64,000 nt of DNA from assembly GCF_002939385.1 (NCBI RefSeq), contig NZ_MULI01000002.1:273439-337438 (forward strand). Reading direction: 5' to 3'. The notes under the pieces were generated by a model. The model was not told the DNA's origin and did no database searches. It saw only the letters and a program-made list of their open reading frames with translations. Source of the stretch: Streptomyces sp. MH60 (lineage in GTDB: Bacteria > Actinomycetota > Actinomycetes > Streptomycetales > Streptomycetaceae). Position numbers and translations under genes: made by a program. Within the stretch, counting starts at the first letter, position 1. Each line of letters starts with the position of its first letter. Below, one piece after another: positions 53,584-62,223 of the stretch.

Positions 53584-55407
53584 ATGCTCAGTGACAGCAC
53601 AGCGCGGGACCGAACCATCGCGCGAGCACGCCTGAAGTTCCTTCAGAACGCGGAACTGCCTGCGGCGGTCGTGCCCGAGGGCATCCTCAACTCCTGGCAG
53701 CGTTCCAAGTACCTGGGGATCGGCACGGACGAGGTGGTCGTCCCCTACCAGCCGGACTACGACCGGGAGAGCCGCCTGGTACGCGCCGCCACACCGGTCC
53801 TGGACCGGCTGGAACAGGCGCTGACGGGCTCGGACGCCAGTGTGATCGTGACGGACCGCAACGGCTGGGTGCGCGACCGCCGCGTCGGGGAGAAGCGGCT
53901 CTCGGCGCACCTGGACCGGGTCCACCTGGCACCCGGCTTCAACTACGCCGAACAGTTCGTCGGCACGAACGGCATCGGGGTCGCGCTGGAGGAACGCCGG
54001 CCCAACGTCGTCCTGGGCACCGAGCACTTCAACGAACGCCTGCAGAGCGTCTCCTGCGCGGCCGCCCCGATCCGGAACACGGTCACCGGGCGGGTCGAGG
54101 GAGCCATGAACCTGACCTGCTGGAACGGTCCGGCGCGCACCCTCATGGCAGCCCTCGTGCAGGAAGCCGTCGAAGACATCGAGCGCGTGATGTACGAGTT
54201 CAGCAGCGCGCACCAACGCGCCCTGCTGGAGGCATTCCAGCAGGTCACCCACTACGGTGACCGGCCGGTGCTCTGCCTCGGCCAGGACCTCGTGCTCGCC
54301 AACACCGCCGCCTCGGCGAGGCTCACCGGAGACGACCACCGGCTGCTGCACGAGGCCGCCGCCGAGTTCGGGCACGCACCCCGCACCCGCAGGGAGGTGC
54401 GGCTGACCGGCGGGGAGAGCGTCATGATGCGCTGCCGGCAGGTCGACAGCTCCGCGGGCGCGGCCGGATACCTGCTGGAGCTGGCCTTCACGGACCGCCA
54501 GGCCGACGCCCCCGGCCCCGGTACGGGCTCCCGTACCGGATTCCGCCATGGCTCCCGCGCTGAGGGCAGCGAGGCCGGGCCCCGGCCGCTGCCGGGCCTG
54601 GCCGGGACGGACCCGGCCTGGAACACGGTCTCCCGCACGGTCACGCGCTGCGCACGGGACCGCACCCCGCTGCTGCTCCACGGCGAGACCGGCACCGGCA
54701 AGGCCACCCTGATCCGTGCCGCGCACGCGCTGACGGGGGCGTCCTGGGCGCCCGTCGTCGTGGACGCCGCCGCCCCCGGCACGCCGCACGCCGGGTACGA
54801 CCCGGCGGCCGCCCTGCGCGCGGCGCCCGCCGGACCGGGCCGCGCCCTGGTCCTGCGCAACGTCGACGAGGTGCTCCCCGAGGACGAAGCCGCCGTCGCC
54901 GAAGCACTGGACACGGCGGCGGCCCGGGGCACCTGGGTGGTCGGCACCGTGCACCGCGCGGCGGGCATGCCGGAGTCGCTCAGGCACTGCTTCCTGGAAG
55001 CGGCGGCGGCGCCCGCCCTGCGCCACCGCCTCACCGACCTCCCGGCGCTGGTCGACTGCCTGCTGCAGCGGATGGGCGGCGGCGTGGAATGCGCACCGGA
55101 GGTGCTACCGCCGTTGCGCCGGCACGACTGGCCGGGCAACGTCCGCGAACTGAGCCTCGTCCTGAGCAAGGCCGCCGCGGCCCGCCGTACGTACCGGATC
55201 GAGGTCGGCGACCTGCCGCCGTCCCTGCACAGCGCGGGCGGCCGCTCCCTGAGCGTCTGGGAGGCGTCCGAGCGCGACACCCTGGTCCAGGCGCTGCTGG
55301 AGGCGGACGGCAACAAACTGCTCGCCGCCCAGCGGCTCGGCATCTCCCGTACGACGATCTACCGCAAGATGCGGGCCTACGGCATCACCCTCCCCGCCCG
55401 GGGCTGA
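53584..55407 (+). CDS. AcoR/MimR-like activator with GAF, reduced AAA and Fis domains
   Basis: The 607-residue regulator has a GAF domain (residues about 60-210; NYAEQFVGTNGIGVALEERRP), a PAS-like middle (about 225-315), an AAA region with LLLHGETGTGKATLIRAAHAL near 360, and RHDWPGNVRELSLVLSKA, plus a Fis-type helix-turn-helix at the end (NKLLAAQRLGISRTTIYRKMRAYGI). The sigma-54 contact motif GAFTGA is absent, as expected in actinobacteria without sigma-54. Related proteins activate propane/acetone monooxygenase operons in response to ketones or alcohols. Divergent from that operon type here. Confidence 0.92.
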   Translation: MLSDSTARDRTIARARLKFLQNAELPAAVVPEGILNSWQRSKYLGIGTDEVVVPYQPDYDRESRLVRAATPVLDRLEQALTGSDASVIVTDRNGWVRDRRVGEKRLSAHLDRVHLAPGFNYAEQFVGTNGIGVALEERRPNVVLGTEHFNERLQSVSCAAAPIRNTVTGRVEGAMNLTCWNGPARTLMAALVQEAVEDIERVMYEFSSAHQRALLEAFQQVTHYGDRPVLCLGQDLVLANTAASARLTGDDHRLLHEAAAEFGHAPRTRREVRLTGGESVMMRCRQVDSSAGAAGYLLELAFTDRQADAPGPGTGSRTGFRHGSRAEGSEAGPRPLPGLAGTDPAWNTVSRTVTRCARDRTPLLLHGETGTGKATLIRAAHALTGASWAPVVVDAAAPGTPHAGYDPAAALRAAPAGPGRALVLRNVDEVLPEDEAAVAEALDTAAARGTWVVGTVHRAAGMPESLRHCFLEAAAAPALRHRLTDLPALVDCLLQRMGGGVECAPEVLPPLRRHDWPGNVRELSLVLSKAAAARRTYRIEVGDLPPSLHSAGGRSLSVWEASERDTLVQALLEADGNKLLAAQRLGISRTTIYRKMRAYGITLPARG

Positions 55408-55592
55408 GGCGGGCGCAGACCGCGCGGGCGGCGGCGGTCGCATCCAGATCCTCCGCGAACGCGGTCGGTGATCACCTGGACCTTCCGCTCCACAGCCTCG
55501 AGTGCCCGGGTCCCACGTTTCAGAGGTACACGGGGGATGCGGGGGGACACGCACACTGTTCTGCCAGAGGCAGAAGACCGGACGAACCGGGC

Positions 55593-55767
55593 TCGACGAT
55601 CGCGACGCGTACGTTCGCGTACCTGGCCGACGGTTTGACGATGATCGGGCACCTCGCGCTCCCGGTTGGTGCCGACCGCCGGCCCGCGGTGCTGCTCGGA
55701 CCGAAGGGCATGGGGCTCAGCGACGTCGAGTGCGGACGGGACGACGCAGCGGGAGATGCCTGCACGG
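55593..55767 (+). pseudogene. Dienelactone-hydrolase-like N-terminal fragment
   Basis: The frame reads TIATRTFAYLADGLTMIGHLALPVGADRRPAVLLGPKGMGLSDVECGRDDA. This is the start of a dienelactone-hydrolase-family protein, up to the oxyanion-hole region. No nucleophile motif follows and the start codon is missing. About 180 nt upstream, back to the activator stop, contain nothing recognisable. Confidence 0.65.
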
Positions 55768-56129
55768 CCAGTTATGGTCAGCCCCGGCTCAGCGTGTGGC
55801 GGTCGGGGGTTCCTGGGGGCTTGGTGGGGTGTAACAGGCCAGCAGAGTGTCCAGGTGGCCATCGAGTGCGGTCTGGGTGGAGGCGTCGGGGGCGGCGGGA
55901 AAGAGGTTGCCGGATGCCGGTTCGGGGGCCGGTGGCTGGGGACGACGGCCGATGGTGCGACGGACGGTGGGGGTCCGGGCGGTCGCCTCGGTGTGGCGGT
56001 GGGTGAGCGCCGGGTCGTCAGCCAGTTGGACGGGGGCCGCCGTGCTGGCGGCGGTGAGGGCGTCGAGCGGGCTGGTGCAGTCCCGGAGTGTCGTCCAGGC
56101 GTTCAGCGCGTCGTCCTTCGTGGCCGTCC

Positions 56130-56270
56130 CGATGGCCGGGACGCGGTAGGCGCTGGCCTGAGGGAGCTGGAGGCGTACGGCTACCTGATCCGTGAACGCC
56201 TGCGCCGCCCAGACGGCACTCTCGGGGAGTGCGTCTACTGCATCACCGACCACCCTGCCATGGAGAAGCA
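56130..56270 (+). pseudogene. Helix-turn-helix protein fragment
   Basis: GLRELEAYGYLIRERLRRPDGTLGECVYCITDHPAMEKQ is the wing part of a winged-helix protein common in actinobacteria (ALRELEAHGYL pattern). The recognition helix and the C-terminal domain are absent. The 360 nt upstream (55770-56130) is Pro/Thr-rich in a minus-strand frame but has no recognisable domain. Confidence 0.5.
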
Positions 56271-56344
56271 GAGCCTGTCCGAGTACAGGGGTGGACGGAA
56301 CCCACCTGGGCAGCGCGCACCGCCCTGGATCTCCCCCGGTCAAC

Positions 56345-56682
56345 GAGCAGGTGTGCACCCCGCTCTCGCCCTTCCATTCCCTGATCTGGCACCGACCCCG
56401 CATGCGGCGTCTGTTCGGCATGGAGTACTTGCTGGAGGCCTACGGCCCGCGGCTACGCGGGAGTGCGGATACTTCGGCATGCCCATCCTCGTCGGTACCC
56501 ATCTGGTCGGCCGCATCGCTGTCCGCATCAGCAAGGGCTCCGCCATCGTCGAGGGCCACCAGCTCCTCGACGGCTATGATCCCGCACACCTCAACGAAGC
56601 CCTGACCATCCTCTGTCGCTGGGCGCAGGCAACCAACATCCCGGTCCTCGGCCCCTCCCCACGCGTCGGAGCTGCCTCGTGA
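56345..56682 (+). pseudogene. C-terminal fragment of a YcaQ-like winged-helix protein
   Basis: LSPFHSLIWHRPRMRRLFGMEYLLEAY and, in another frame after about 56455, ECGYFGMPILVGTHLVGRIAVRISKG match the end of the YcaQ/HTH_42 family (crosslink-repair DNA glycosylase-like proteins), where SPFD-LIWDR and GY-AMP-L--LVGRVD are conserved. A frameshift joins the two parts, and the N-terminal two thirds are missing. The TGA overlaps the start of the MFS pseudogene. Confidence 0.65.
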
Positions 56683-57300
56683 GTGACACGACTGTCCCCA
56701 GTTACCGCACCACCCTCGCCATCCCCAGAGCCAGGCAGGCGCTCACGCTTGGCATCCTGAGTCGGCTCCCCGCCGGCCTGGTCCCCTTCGCCGTACTGAT
56801 CTCATTCACTCAGCACCACGGCACCGGCATCGCCGGCCTGGCCTCCGGCGCCCTGCTTCTGGCCATCGCCGTCCTCGGGCCCGCCCGTGCCCGCTGGTGC
56901 ACCCGGCACGGTGTCGCCGGCATGGTCGCCATGACTCTGGCCAGCGTGCTGCTGTTCCTGGCAGCCGGCGCTCTCACCAGCGACGACGCCTGGTAGATTC
57001 CCCTGGCCGTCACCGCGGCAGCCGGCGCGCTCTTCCCCCCCGCTCACCCCGAACCTACGCGCCATCTGGTCCCGCCTGATGCCGGACAGAGGCCACCTGC
57101 ATCGCATCCACACCCTCGACTCCATTGTCGAAGAGCTCACTTTCGTCGTCACGCCCTTGCTGGGCACCGCGGCCATGGCCCTCATCGACCCACGACGGGT
57201 TATTGCCGCAGGAGCGCTCCTGCTCCTACCGGCGGTCCTCGGCGTCCTCGCCATCCTGCGGGCCCTCCGGGCAGTCCAAGACGATGGAGGCTCCTCCAGC
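56679..57300 (+). pseudogene. MFS transporter remnant
   Basis: GTG 56679 starts an MFS-like protein (ARQALTLGILSRLPAGLVPFAVLISF; GLASGALLLAIAVLGPARARWCTRHG). A TAG at 56994 interrupts it. After a frame change near 57040 the sequence continues as LRAIWSRLMPDRGHLHRIHTLDSIVEELTFVVTPLLGTAAMALIDPRRV, normal for transporters of the Bcr/actinorhodin-exporter-like type. It then runs into the 3' edge of the IS1380 copy. The C-terminal half is missing. Confidence 0.8.
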
Positions 57301-58545
57301 GACCAGGTCTACCCGCGCAGGCCGGTGGCCCGGGCGGCGCGGATGCGGTCCTCGACCCTCGCTCGCAGCCGGTGACGGAGTTCGAGTTCGGCGATCGGTC
57401 GGCCGGGGGAGTTGGTGGCGAAACAGGTCAGCCGCATGCCGTCCGCGTCCGTGCCGCAACTGGGCCCCAGGGGGCGGTCTTTCCTTGCGGACGATCAACC
57501 GCATGCCCTTGGGGCAGCTGTTCAGGACTTCTCCGGTGAGTTCGGCGACCCAGGCCCCGTCGCGGATCTCGCCGTCCGTCTCGGCGGCCGGCGTCCAGGC
57601 CGAGGCGGGAACCTGCAGCACATGCTGGTGGTCGCGTCGGTGATCACCATGCCTACGGAGTAGGACAGCCACAGCCCCCGCCGGGCGAGCCAGGCGACGA
57701 AGTCGTGGGTGCCGCCCGCGGAGTCGGTGCGGATCAGGGGCAGGCGTCCGCGCTGGTGCTTCTTCGGCAGTTGCGCCAGGGCCAGTTGGGCGGCGGCGAT
57801 GTGGTCGGTGGCGGTGTTCGAGCCCGCGTTCCCGGGCCTGAGCAGGGCTGCCACCGGCTCTCCAGTGCCGCCCGGCCCGTGATCGACGAACCCCATCAGC
57901 GGGTGGTGGCCCCACCTCCGCTTCCAGGTCGGTGCCGCGTCCTCCTTGTCGGAGTGCGAGATCACCAGCATCCCGTCCAGATCGACGGTCACCCTCCCGT
58001 CGGCATCGGGCGCTTCCCGGCTGGCCACCGCCAGATCCGTTCGCGTACTTCGGCCCGCGCGGCCCGGACAGCCTGCAGAGCTCGGTCGCCGGAAGAGGCG
58101 AGGGTGTCGATCAGGCGGGAGACCGTCGGGTCAGAGGCGACCGGCCCGAACACGGCCGGCTCGGGCCGCAGCATGTCGACATCGGCCGGGCAGTCCCCGC
58201 CCAGCGCCACCGACAGCGCGACGCCCAGCAGGATCTTCCCCGGATCGTGCGCGGCCCGCGGCTTTCGCCACGGCGTCAGCGCCGCGGATATCGCGGTGTC
58301 CAAACCGGCCTTGCGGACGGTCTCGACCAGCCGCACGCCCCCGGCCTGCGAGACCACCGCCCGGCCGCCGCCCTCGATGCGGAGGCGCGGGTAGGACCCG
58401 ACACGCTTCTTCGCCTGGAGAGTGCTTCTTTCCATGCAGCCAACAGGACCCTCGGCAAGTCCCATCGTTGCAGGTCAGGATCACTCCCCGCTTATTTGAT
58501 CAAGCCTCGGACAACCCCACCTCGCGAAAGCAAGAGGCTAGGGCA
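57300..58545 (-). pseudogene. IS1380-family transposase, truncated and frameshifted (copy 1)
   Basis: On the minus strand: KKRVGSYPRLRIEGGGRAVVSQAGGVRLVETVRKAGLDTAISAAL, HDPGKILLGVALSVALGGDCPADVDMLRPEPAVFGPVASDPTVSRLIDTLA, then in another frame VTVDLDGMLVISHSDKEDAAPTWKRRWGHHPLMGFVDHG with the first catalytic Asp, and RTDSAGGTHDFVAWL with the second. It stops near VEDRIRAARATGLRG, so the last third with the catalytic Glu is gone. It adjoins the MFS remnant at 57.3 kb. Confidence 0.88.
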
Positions 58546-58736
58546 TACAGGGCAATACGCCTAGATCAAATGCCCTCTCAGAACTCACCATCACGCGTTG
58601 TTGCTTCTCACCGGCACAGTCAGCAGAGGGGCGCCAAGGAAGGCGGTGGCCGGCGGGTGGTAGGGGGGCCAGCACCACCCCGCCTGGGCAGCCAGCTGGA
58701 TGGTCCTCGGCGCCAGCCCTCCGTAGCGTTCCGGCC

Positions 58737-59993
58737 ATGGAGATCACGAAGAGTGCACGGTGGGGCCGGTCCGGACGGTGGCGGGCGGGGCTGGCCGTGG
58801 CCGGGGTCGCCGCAATCGGGACCGCATCGCTTCTCGGGCCGGGCACCACGGCCGAGGCCATGGGCGCCGGCGGCGGGGACACACGGTCGCGGCTGCAGCG
58901 GGACGCGGACGCGGTACGGGACACGGGAGCCACCGGGCTGACGGTGCTCGCCCGGGACTCGGCCGGGCGCGAGACGCAGGCCCGGTCCGGCACCGCGAGC
59001 CTGAAGGACGGGGGCCGGGTGCCCTTTGACGCCTACTACCGCATCGGCAGCGACACCAAGACCTTCACGGCCGTGGCCGCGCTCCAGCTCGTCGGCGAGG
59101 GCACGCTGAGCCTGGACGACACCATCGAGCGGTGGCTGCCCGGGGTGGTCGCCGGCAACGGCAACGACGGCAGCCGCATCACGCTGCGCAACCTACTCCA
59201 GCACACCAGTGGCCTGGCCAACTACACGGACATCGCCTTCGAGGACCCCGCGGAGCTGACGCCCGAGCGCTTCCACGCACAGCGGTTCCGCTCGCAGAGC
59301 CCCGAGGAGCAGGTCGCCGTGGCGATGGAGCGCGCCCCCGGCTGGCTGCCGGACGCGGACGATCCGGGCGCCGAGACGCAGTGGGCGTACTCCAACACCA
59401 ACTACGTGCTGCTCGGGATGGTCATCGAGAAGGCTACTGGCAACCCCTGGGCGCAGGAGGTGCACGACCGGATCATCGAGCCGCTGGGGCTGCGCCGCAC
59501 GCTGATACCGGACACCTCGCCGTACGTGCCGATGCCGACGGCCACCGGGTACACGCAGTTCCCCGGCCGGGACGACCTCACCGACACCACGCTGGCCGTG
59601 GGCGGCGGCGCGGACGGCGGCATCATCAGCACCACCCGCGACATGAACACCTTCCTGCGTGCCCTGATGGGCGGCCGGCTGCTGCCGTCGGAGCAGCTGG
59701 AGCAGATGCGCACCACCGTCCCGGCGCCCGGCTACGCCACCGACGGCAGGGCCCGCTACGGGCTCGGCCTCGCCTGGCGCCCGGCCGAGGGCTGCAGAAG
59801 CGGGATCTGGTACCACGGCGGCACGTCCTTCGGCACCGCCTCCGAGACCGCCGTCACGCCCGACGGCCGGGTGTCGGCCGCGGCCGCCGTCTTCACCACG
59901 CGCTTCGGTGACGAGAAGCGCTTCCTCGAGCAGGCGGAGGCCGCGGTCCGCCTGCTGGACCGGGCGGTGTGCGGGGACCGGAAGCGCGGGTGA
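58737..59993 (+). CDS. Secreted serine hydrolase (class C beta-lactamase/DD-peptidase-like)
   Basis: This intact 418-residue protein has a signal peptide (residues about 1-42: GLAVAGVAAIGTASLLGP then ATA/AEA-type cleavage). The penicillin-binding fold motifs are present: SxxK as SDTK at 105-108, YSN at 218-220, and HGG near 364 in place of KTG. Family members are D-alanyl-D-alanine carboxypeptidases, esterases or beta-lactamase-like enzymes; the HGG form is typical of carboxypeptidase/esterase relatives. It stands alone between two truncated IS1380 copies. Confidence 0.93.
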   Translation: MEITKSARWGRSGRWRAGLAVAGVAAIGTASLLGPGTTAEAMGAGGGDTRSRLQRDADAVRDTGATGLTVLARDSAGRETQARSGTASLKDGGRVPFDAYYRIGSDTKTFTAVAALQLVGEGTLSLDDTIERWLPGVVAGNGNDGSRITLRNLLQHTSGLANYTDIAFEDPAELTPERFHAQRFRSQSPEEQVAVAMERAPGWLPDADDPGAETQWAYSNTNYVLLGMVIEKATGNPWAQEVHDRIIEPLGLRRTLIPDTSPYVPMPTATGYTQFPGRDDLTDTTLAVGGGADGGIISTTRDMNTFLRALMGGRLLPSEQLEQMRTTVPAPGYATDGRARYGLGLAWRPAEGCRSGIWYHGGTSFGTASETAVTPDGRVSAAAAVFTTRFGDEKRFLEQAEAAVRLLDRAVCGDRKRG

Positions 59994-60059
59994 TCAAGGG
60001 CGCACACCCGCAGAAGACACCACTTGATTTCTTCGATAGGAGTCGCGCAGTCGGGAGCG

Positions 60060-60605
60060 TGGGCCCACAACAGGTCCACGCGATCGGTTTTCAGACGTCG
60101 CAGGCTCGACTCCAGCGATTCGCGTACTGCGGCGGCGGAGGGCGGTCAGGGCCCGTATCCCGCCGGCGGCGAGCGTCTCGACGAGCCGGGAGACGGTCGG
60201 GTCGGGAGGCGACCGGCCCGGACACGGCCGGCTCGGCCCGCAGCATCGCGACGTCGGCCAGGTAGTCCCCGCCCAGCGCCACCGCCAGCAGCACCTTGCC
60301 CGGATCGTGCACCGCCCGGGCCTTGCGTCACGGCGCGAACGCCGCCGCTAGTGCCTGGTGCAGGCCGGTCTTGCGGACCGTCTCCACCAGCAGCACGGCC
60401 CTGGCCTGCGAGACCGCCCCACGACCGCCGCCCTCGACGCGGACACGCGGGTAGCACCCGATACGCTTCTTCACCTGAGAAGTGCTTCTTTCCTTGCAGC
60501 CAACAGGACCGTCAGCAAGTCCCATCGTTGCAGGTCAGAGGCACTTCCCGCTTTTTTGATCAACCATCGGACAGCCCACTTGGTGAAAGCGCGAGGCTAG
60601 GACCG
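60060..60605 (-). pseudogene. IS1380-family fragment (copy 2, 5' part only)
   Basis: The minus strand repeats the left end and first third of copy 1: KKRIGCYPRVRVEGGGRGAVSQARAVLLVETVRKTGLHQALAAAFAP, then HDPGKVLLAVALGGDYLADVAMLRAEPAVSGPVAS. It contains a frame change and a missing segment, and ends near 60060. The terminal region (CCTAGCCTC read from 60601 downward, then TTGATCAA) matches the corresponding end of copy 1 near 58545. Same orientation as copy 1. Confidence 0.85.
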
Positions 60606-60633
60606 TGTCCTACGTGGTGAGGCAGACGTTGCG

Positions 60634-60711
60634 GCCGTAGCCGTAGCCGTAGCCGTAGCCGTAGCCGTAGCCGTAGCCGTAGCCGTAGCCGTAGCCGTAG
60701 CCGTAGCCGTA
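60634..60711. repeat. Hexanucleotide microsatellite (GCCGTA)13
   Basis: Thirteen perfect tandem copies of GCCGTA run from 60634 to 60711, followed by a variant copy (GCCGCA). On the minus strand the repeat would encode alternating Tyr-Gly, but no credible gene contains it. It lies about 65 nt downstream of the PASTA lipoprotein stop. Such long perfect repeats are rare in Streptomyces and may vary in copy number by slippage. Confidence 0.95.
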
Positions 60712-60776
60712 GCCGCAGACGCGCGCACGCGCATAGATCCCCCAGGAATGAGTCTCAAGAAGGTGACCTTGTCGGG

Positions 60777-61418
60777 CTACGGGCAGGACTCGCCGAACTT
60801 GACCGCAGTGAACTCGACGGGCTGCCCGTTGAGGGCCGTGCCGGGCGCCGGGTTCTGCGTGCATACCTGCCAGTTCGACTCCATGAGCACCATTCGGTCG
60901 TCGGCCGATGCATCGTTCACGGTGATCGACATGCCGGAGTCGAGCGCACCACGCGCAGCCTTCACCGACTTGCCCTTGAAGTCCGGCATCTTGCCGCCCT
61001 CAGCAGACGGCGGCTTCTCATCCTTCGCCGGGCAGTCCTCCTCGAGCTTCACCGCCCCGAAGTCGAGATCGGTGTCCGTGGACGTGCTGGTGTTGGCGGC
61101 CACGTTCTGGCTGCACACCTTCCAGTTCCGGTCGAACGCCTGCATCCGATCCCGGCCCAGCGCGTCGTGCGAGTCGAGACTGTAGAAGCCGACCTCCTGC
61201 GCCTTGTCCTGCGCCGACTGCAGCCCCATGCCGACGAAGTTGGGCACCTTCGCCTGCTCCCCATCCGCCTCGTCGTCCTTCGCCGGGTCGCCAGCCGACG
61301 ACTCTGCGACCTTGGACGGGGCGCTGCTGGACGACTTGCCGTCGTCGCCTGGTTCGCAGGCCGTGACGGTAGCGACCGCAGCGCAAAGCAGGACCGCCGT
61401 GATGATGCGGGTACGCAC
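60777..61418 (-). CDS. Lipoprotein with two PASTA-like domains
   Basis: GTG 61418 gives 213 residues. A lipoprotein signal (RTRIITAVLLCAAVATVTAC) puts the lipidated Cys at residue 21. A disordered Ser/Asp-rich linker (to about 55) leads to two related domains: VPNFVGMGLQSAQDKAQEVGFYSL...NWKVCSQNVAANT and MPDFKGKSVKAARGALDSGMSITV...NWQVCTQNPAPGT. Both match PASTA modules (peptidoglycan or beta-lactam binding), each with a Cys that may pair with the Cys ending the protein or domain. Likely surface-exposed. A G9 run forms its ribosome-binding site. Confidence 0.88.
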   Translation of the reverse strand: MRTRIITAVLLCAAVATVTACEPGDDGKSSSSAPSKVAESSAGDPAKDDEADGEQAKVPNFVGMGLQSAQDKAQEVGFYSLDSHDALGRDRMQAFDRNWKVCSQNVAANTSTSTDTDLDFGAVKLEEDCPAKDEKPPSAEGGKMPDFKGKSVKAARGALDSGMSITVNDASADDRMVLMESNWQVCTQNPAPGTALNGQPVEFTAVKFGESCP

Positions 61419-61423
61419 AGATT

Positions 61424-61432
61424 CCCCCCCCC
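61424..61432 (-). promoter_or_regulatory. G9 homopolymer at the ribosome-binding site of the PASTA lipoprotein gene
   Basis: Nine C on the plus strand (G9 in the mRNA) lie 5 nt before the GTG start. This is the only possible Shine-Dalgarno region. Length changes by slippage would alter spacing and translation. No other gene is visible from here to 61713. Confidence 0.6.
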
Positions 61433-61713
61433 GAGTGATGCCAGTACAGGCGGAACACGGTAGAGCACATGTGAGGGAACTGTGAGGGCGGGTTACCGGT
61501 CCGTGACGGAATGGTTCATGGTTGCACCTCATCTTGGTGCTAGTTGCGATCCCGCTTTCAGGCGTGAGAGCCCCCATCTACCTGACGGACAGAATGGCCG
61601 GCTGCCATCATCGGCCGATGGAGTACTTCGCCCTGGCCGCAAAGAAGCCGACGAGCCACGATCCCAGCGTTGCTGAGGCAGCCCTGCGAGGTCTGCGAGG
61701 GGATCAAGGTAGG

Positions 61714-62181
61714 TCACACGCTCAGTGTGCCCCCGGCCAGGATCAGGTGCGCCGCCGCGAACACGACGGGGATCAGGCGTTCGGAGGTGCCCAGCTCGGC
61801 GTAGCGTTTGCGCCAGGAGGGAATGGGATCGCTGCGCAGAGCTTCCCACTCGTCGGCGAAGAGCTTCACCGGCAGACGTTCCTCCAGCTTGTGGATGACC
61901 TTGAACTTCGCGGTGTTGAGATCCCGGTAGCTGCGCAGCGGCATCCACCAGGCTGCGGACAGGGTGACTCCGGCCAGGGCCACGGCGGACGGCACCCACC
62001 AGGGTGATTCGGACAGTGTCGGGATGCCGAAGCCGACCAGGGTGACGAGTGCTGTCTGCACCGAGAGGAAGAAGGCGTTGGCGCTTCCCCGGCGTGCGGA
62101 GACGCGGTCGGCCATCTCCACGGCGAGCTTGTAGAGGTCGAGCACGTCGGGAGACGGGTTCGGTTCCTGGGGCGAAGTCAC
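61714..62181 (-). CDS. RipA-family-like octameric membrane protein
   Basis: The 155-residue protein begins MTSPQEPNPSPDVLDLYKLAVEMADRVSARRGSANAFFLSVQTALVTLVGF and continues with a second TM (WWVPSAVALAGVTLSAAWW), then PLRSYRDLNTAKFKVIHKLEERLPVKLFADEWEAL, and a final hydrophobic segment (RLIPVVFAAAHLILAGGTL). This follows the RipA-type pattern, which also resembles SLATT-like membrane proteins found beside nucleotide-sensing genes. It precedes related nucleotide-binding-like membrane genes at 62.2-64 kb. Confidence 0.8.
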   Translation of the reverse strand: MTSPQEPNPSPDVLDLYKLAVEMADRVSARRGSANAFFLSVQTALVTLVGFGIPTLSESPWWVPSAVALAGVTLSAAWWMPLRSYRDLNTAKFKVIHKLEERLPVKLFADEWEALRSDPIPSWRKRYAELGTSERLIPVVFAAAHLILAGGTLSV

Positions 62182-62223
62182 CGGGCGCCTCCACCCCTGT
62201 TCGCGTAGCTGATGGGCCCGCGC

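Noticed and set aside
55789..56421. Minus-strand 210-codon frame rich in Pro/Thr/Ala
   Set aside because: It lies opposite fragments of known families (winged-helix and YcaQ-like) on the plus strand and shows no domain. A decayed antisense gene cannot be excluded.
60610..60864. Minus-strand frame with Tyr-Gly repeats
   Set aside because: The Tyr-Gly run is the translation of the GCCGTA microsatellite. The rest overlaps the PASTA lipoprotein gene, and there is no start signal.
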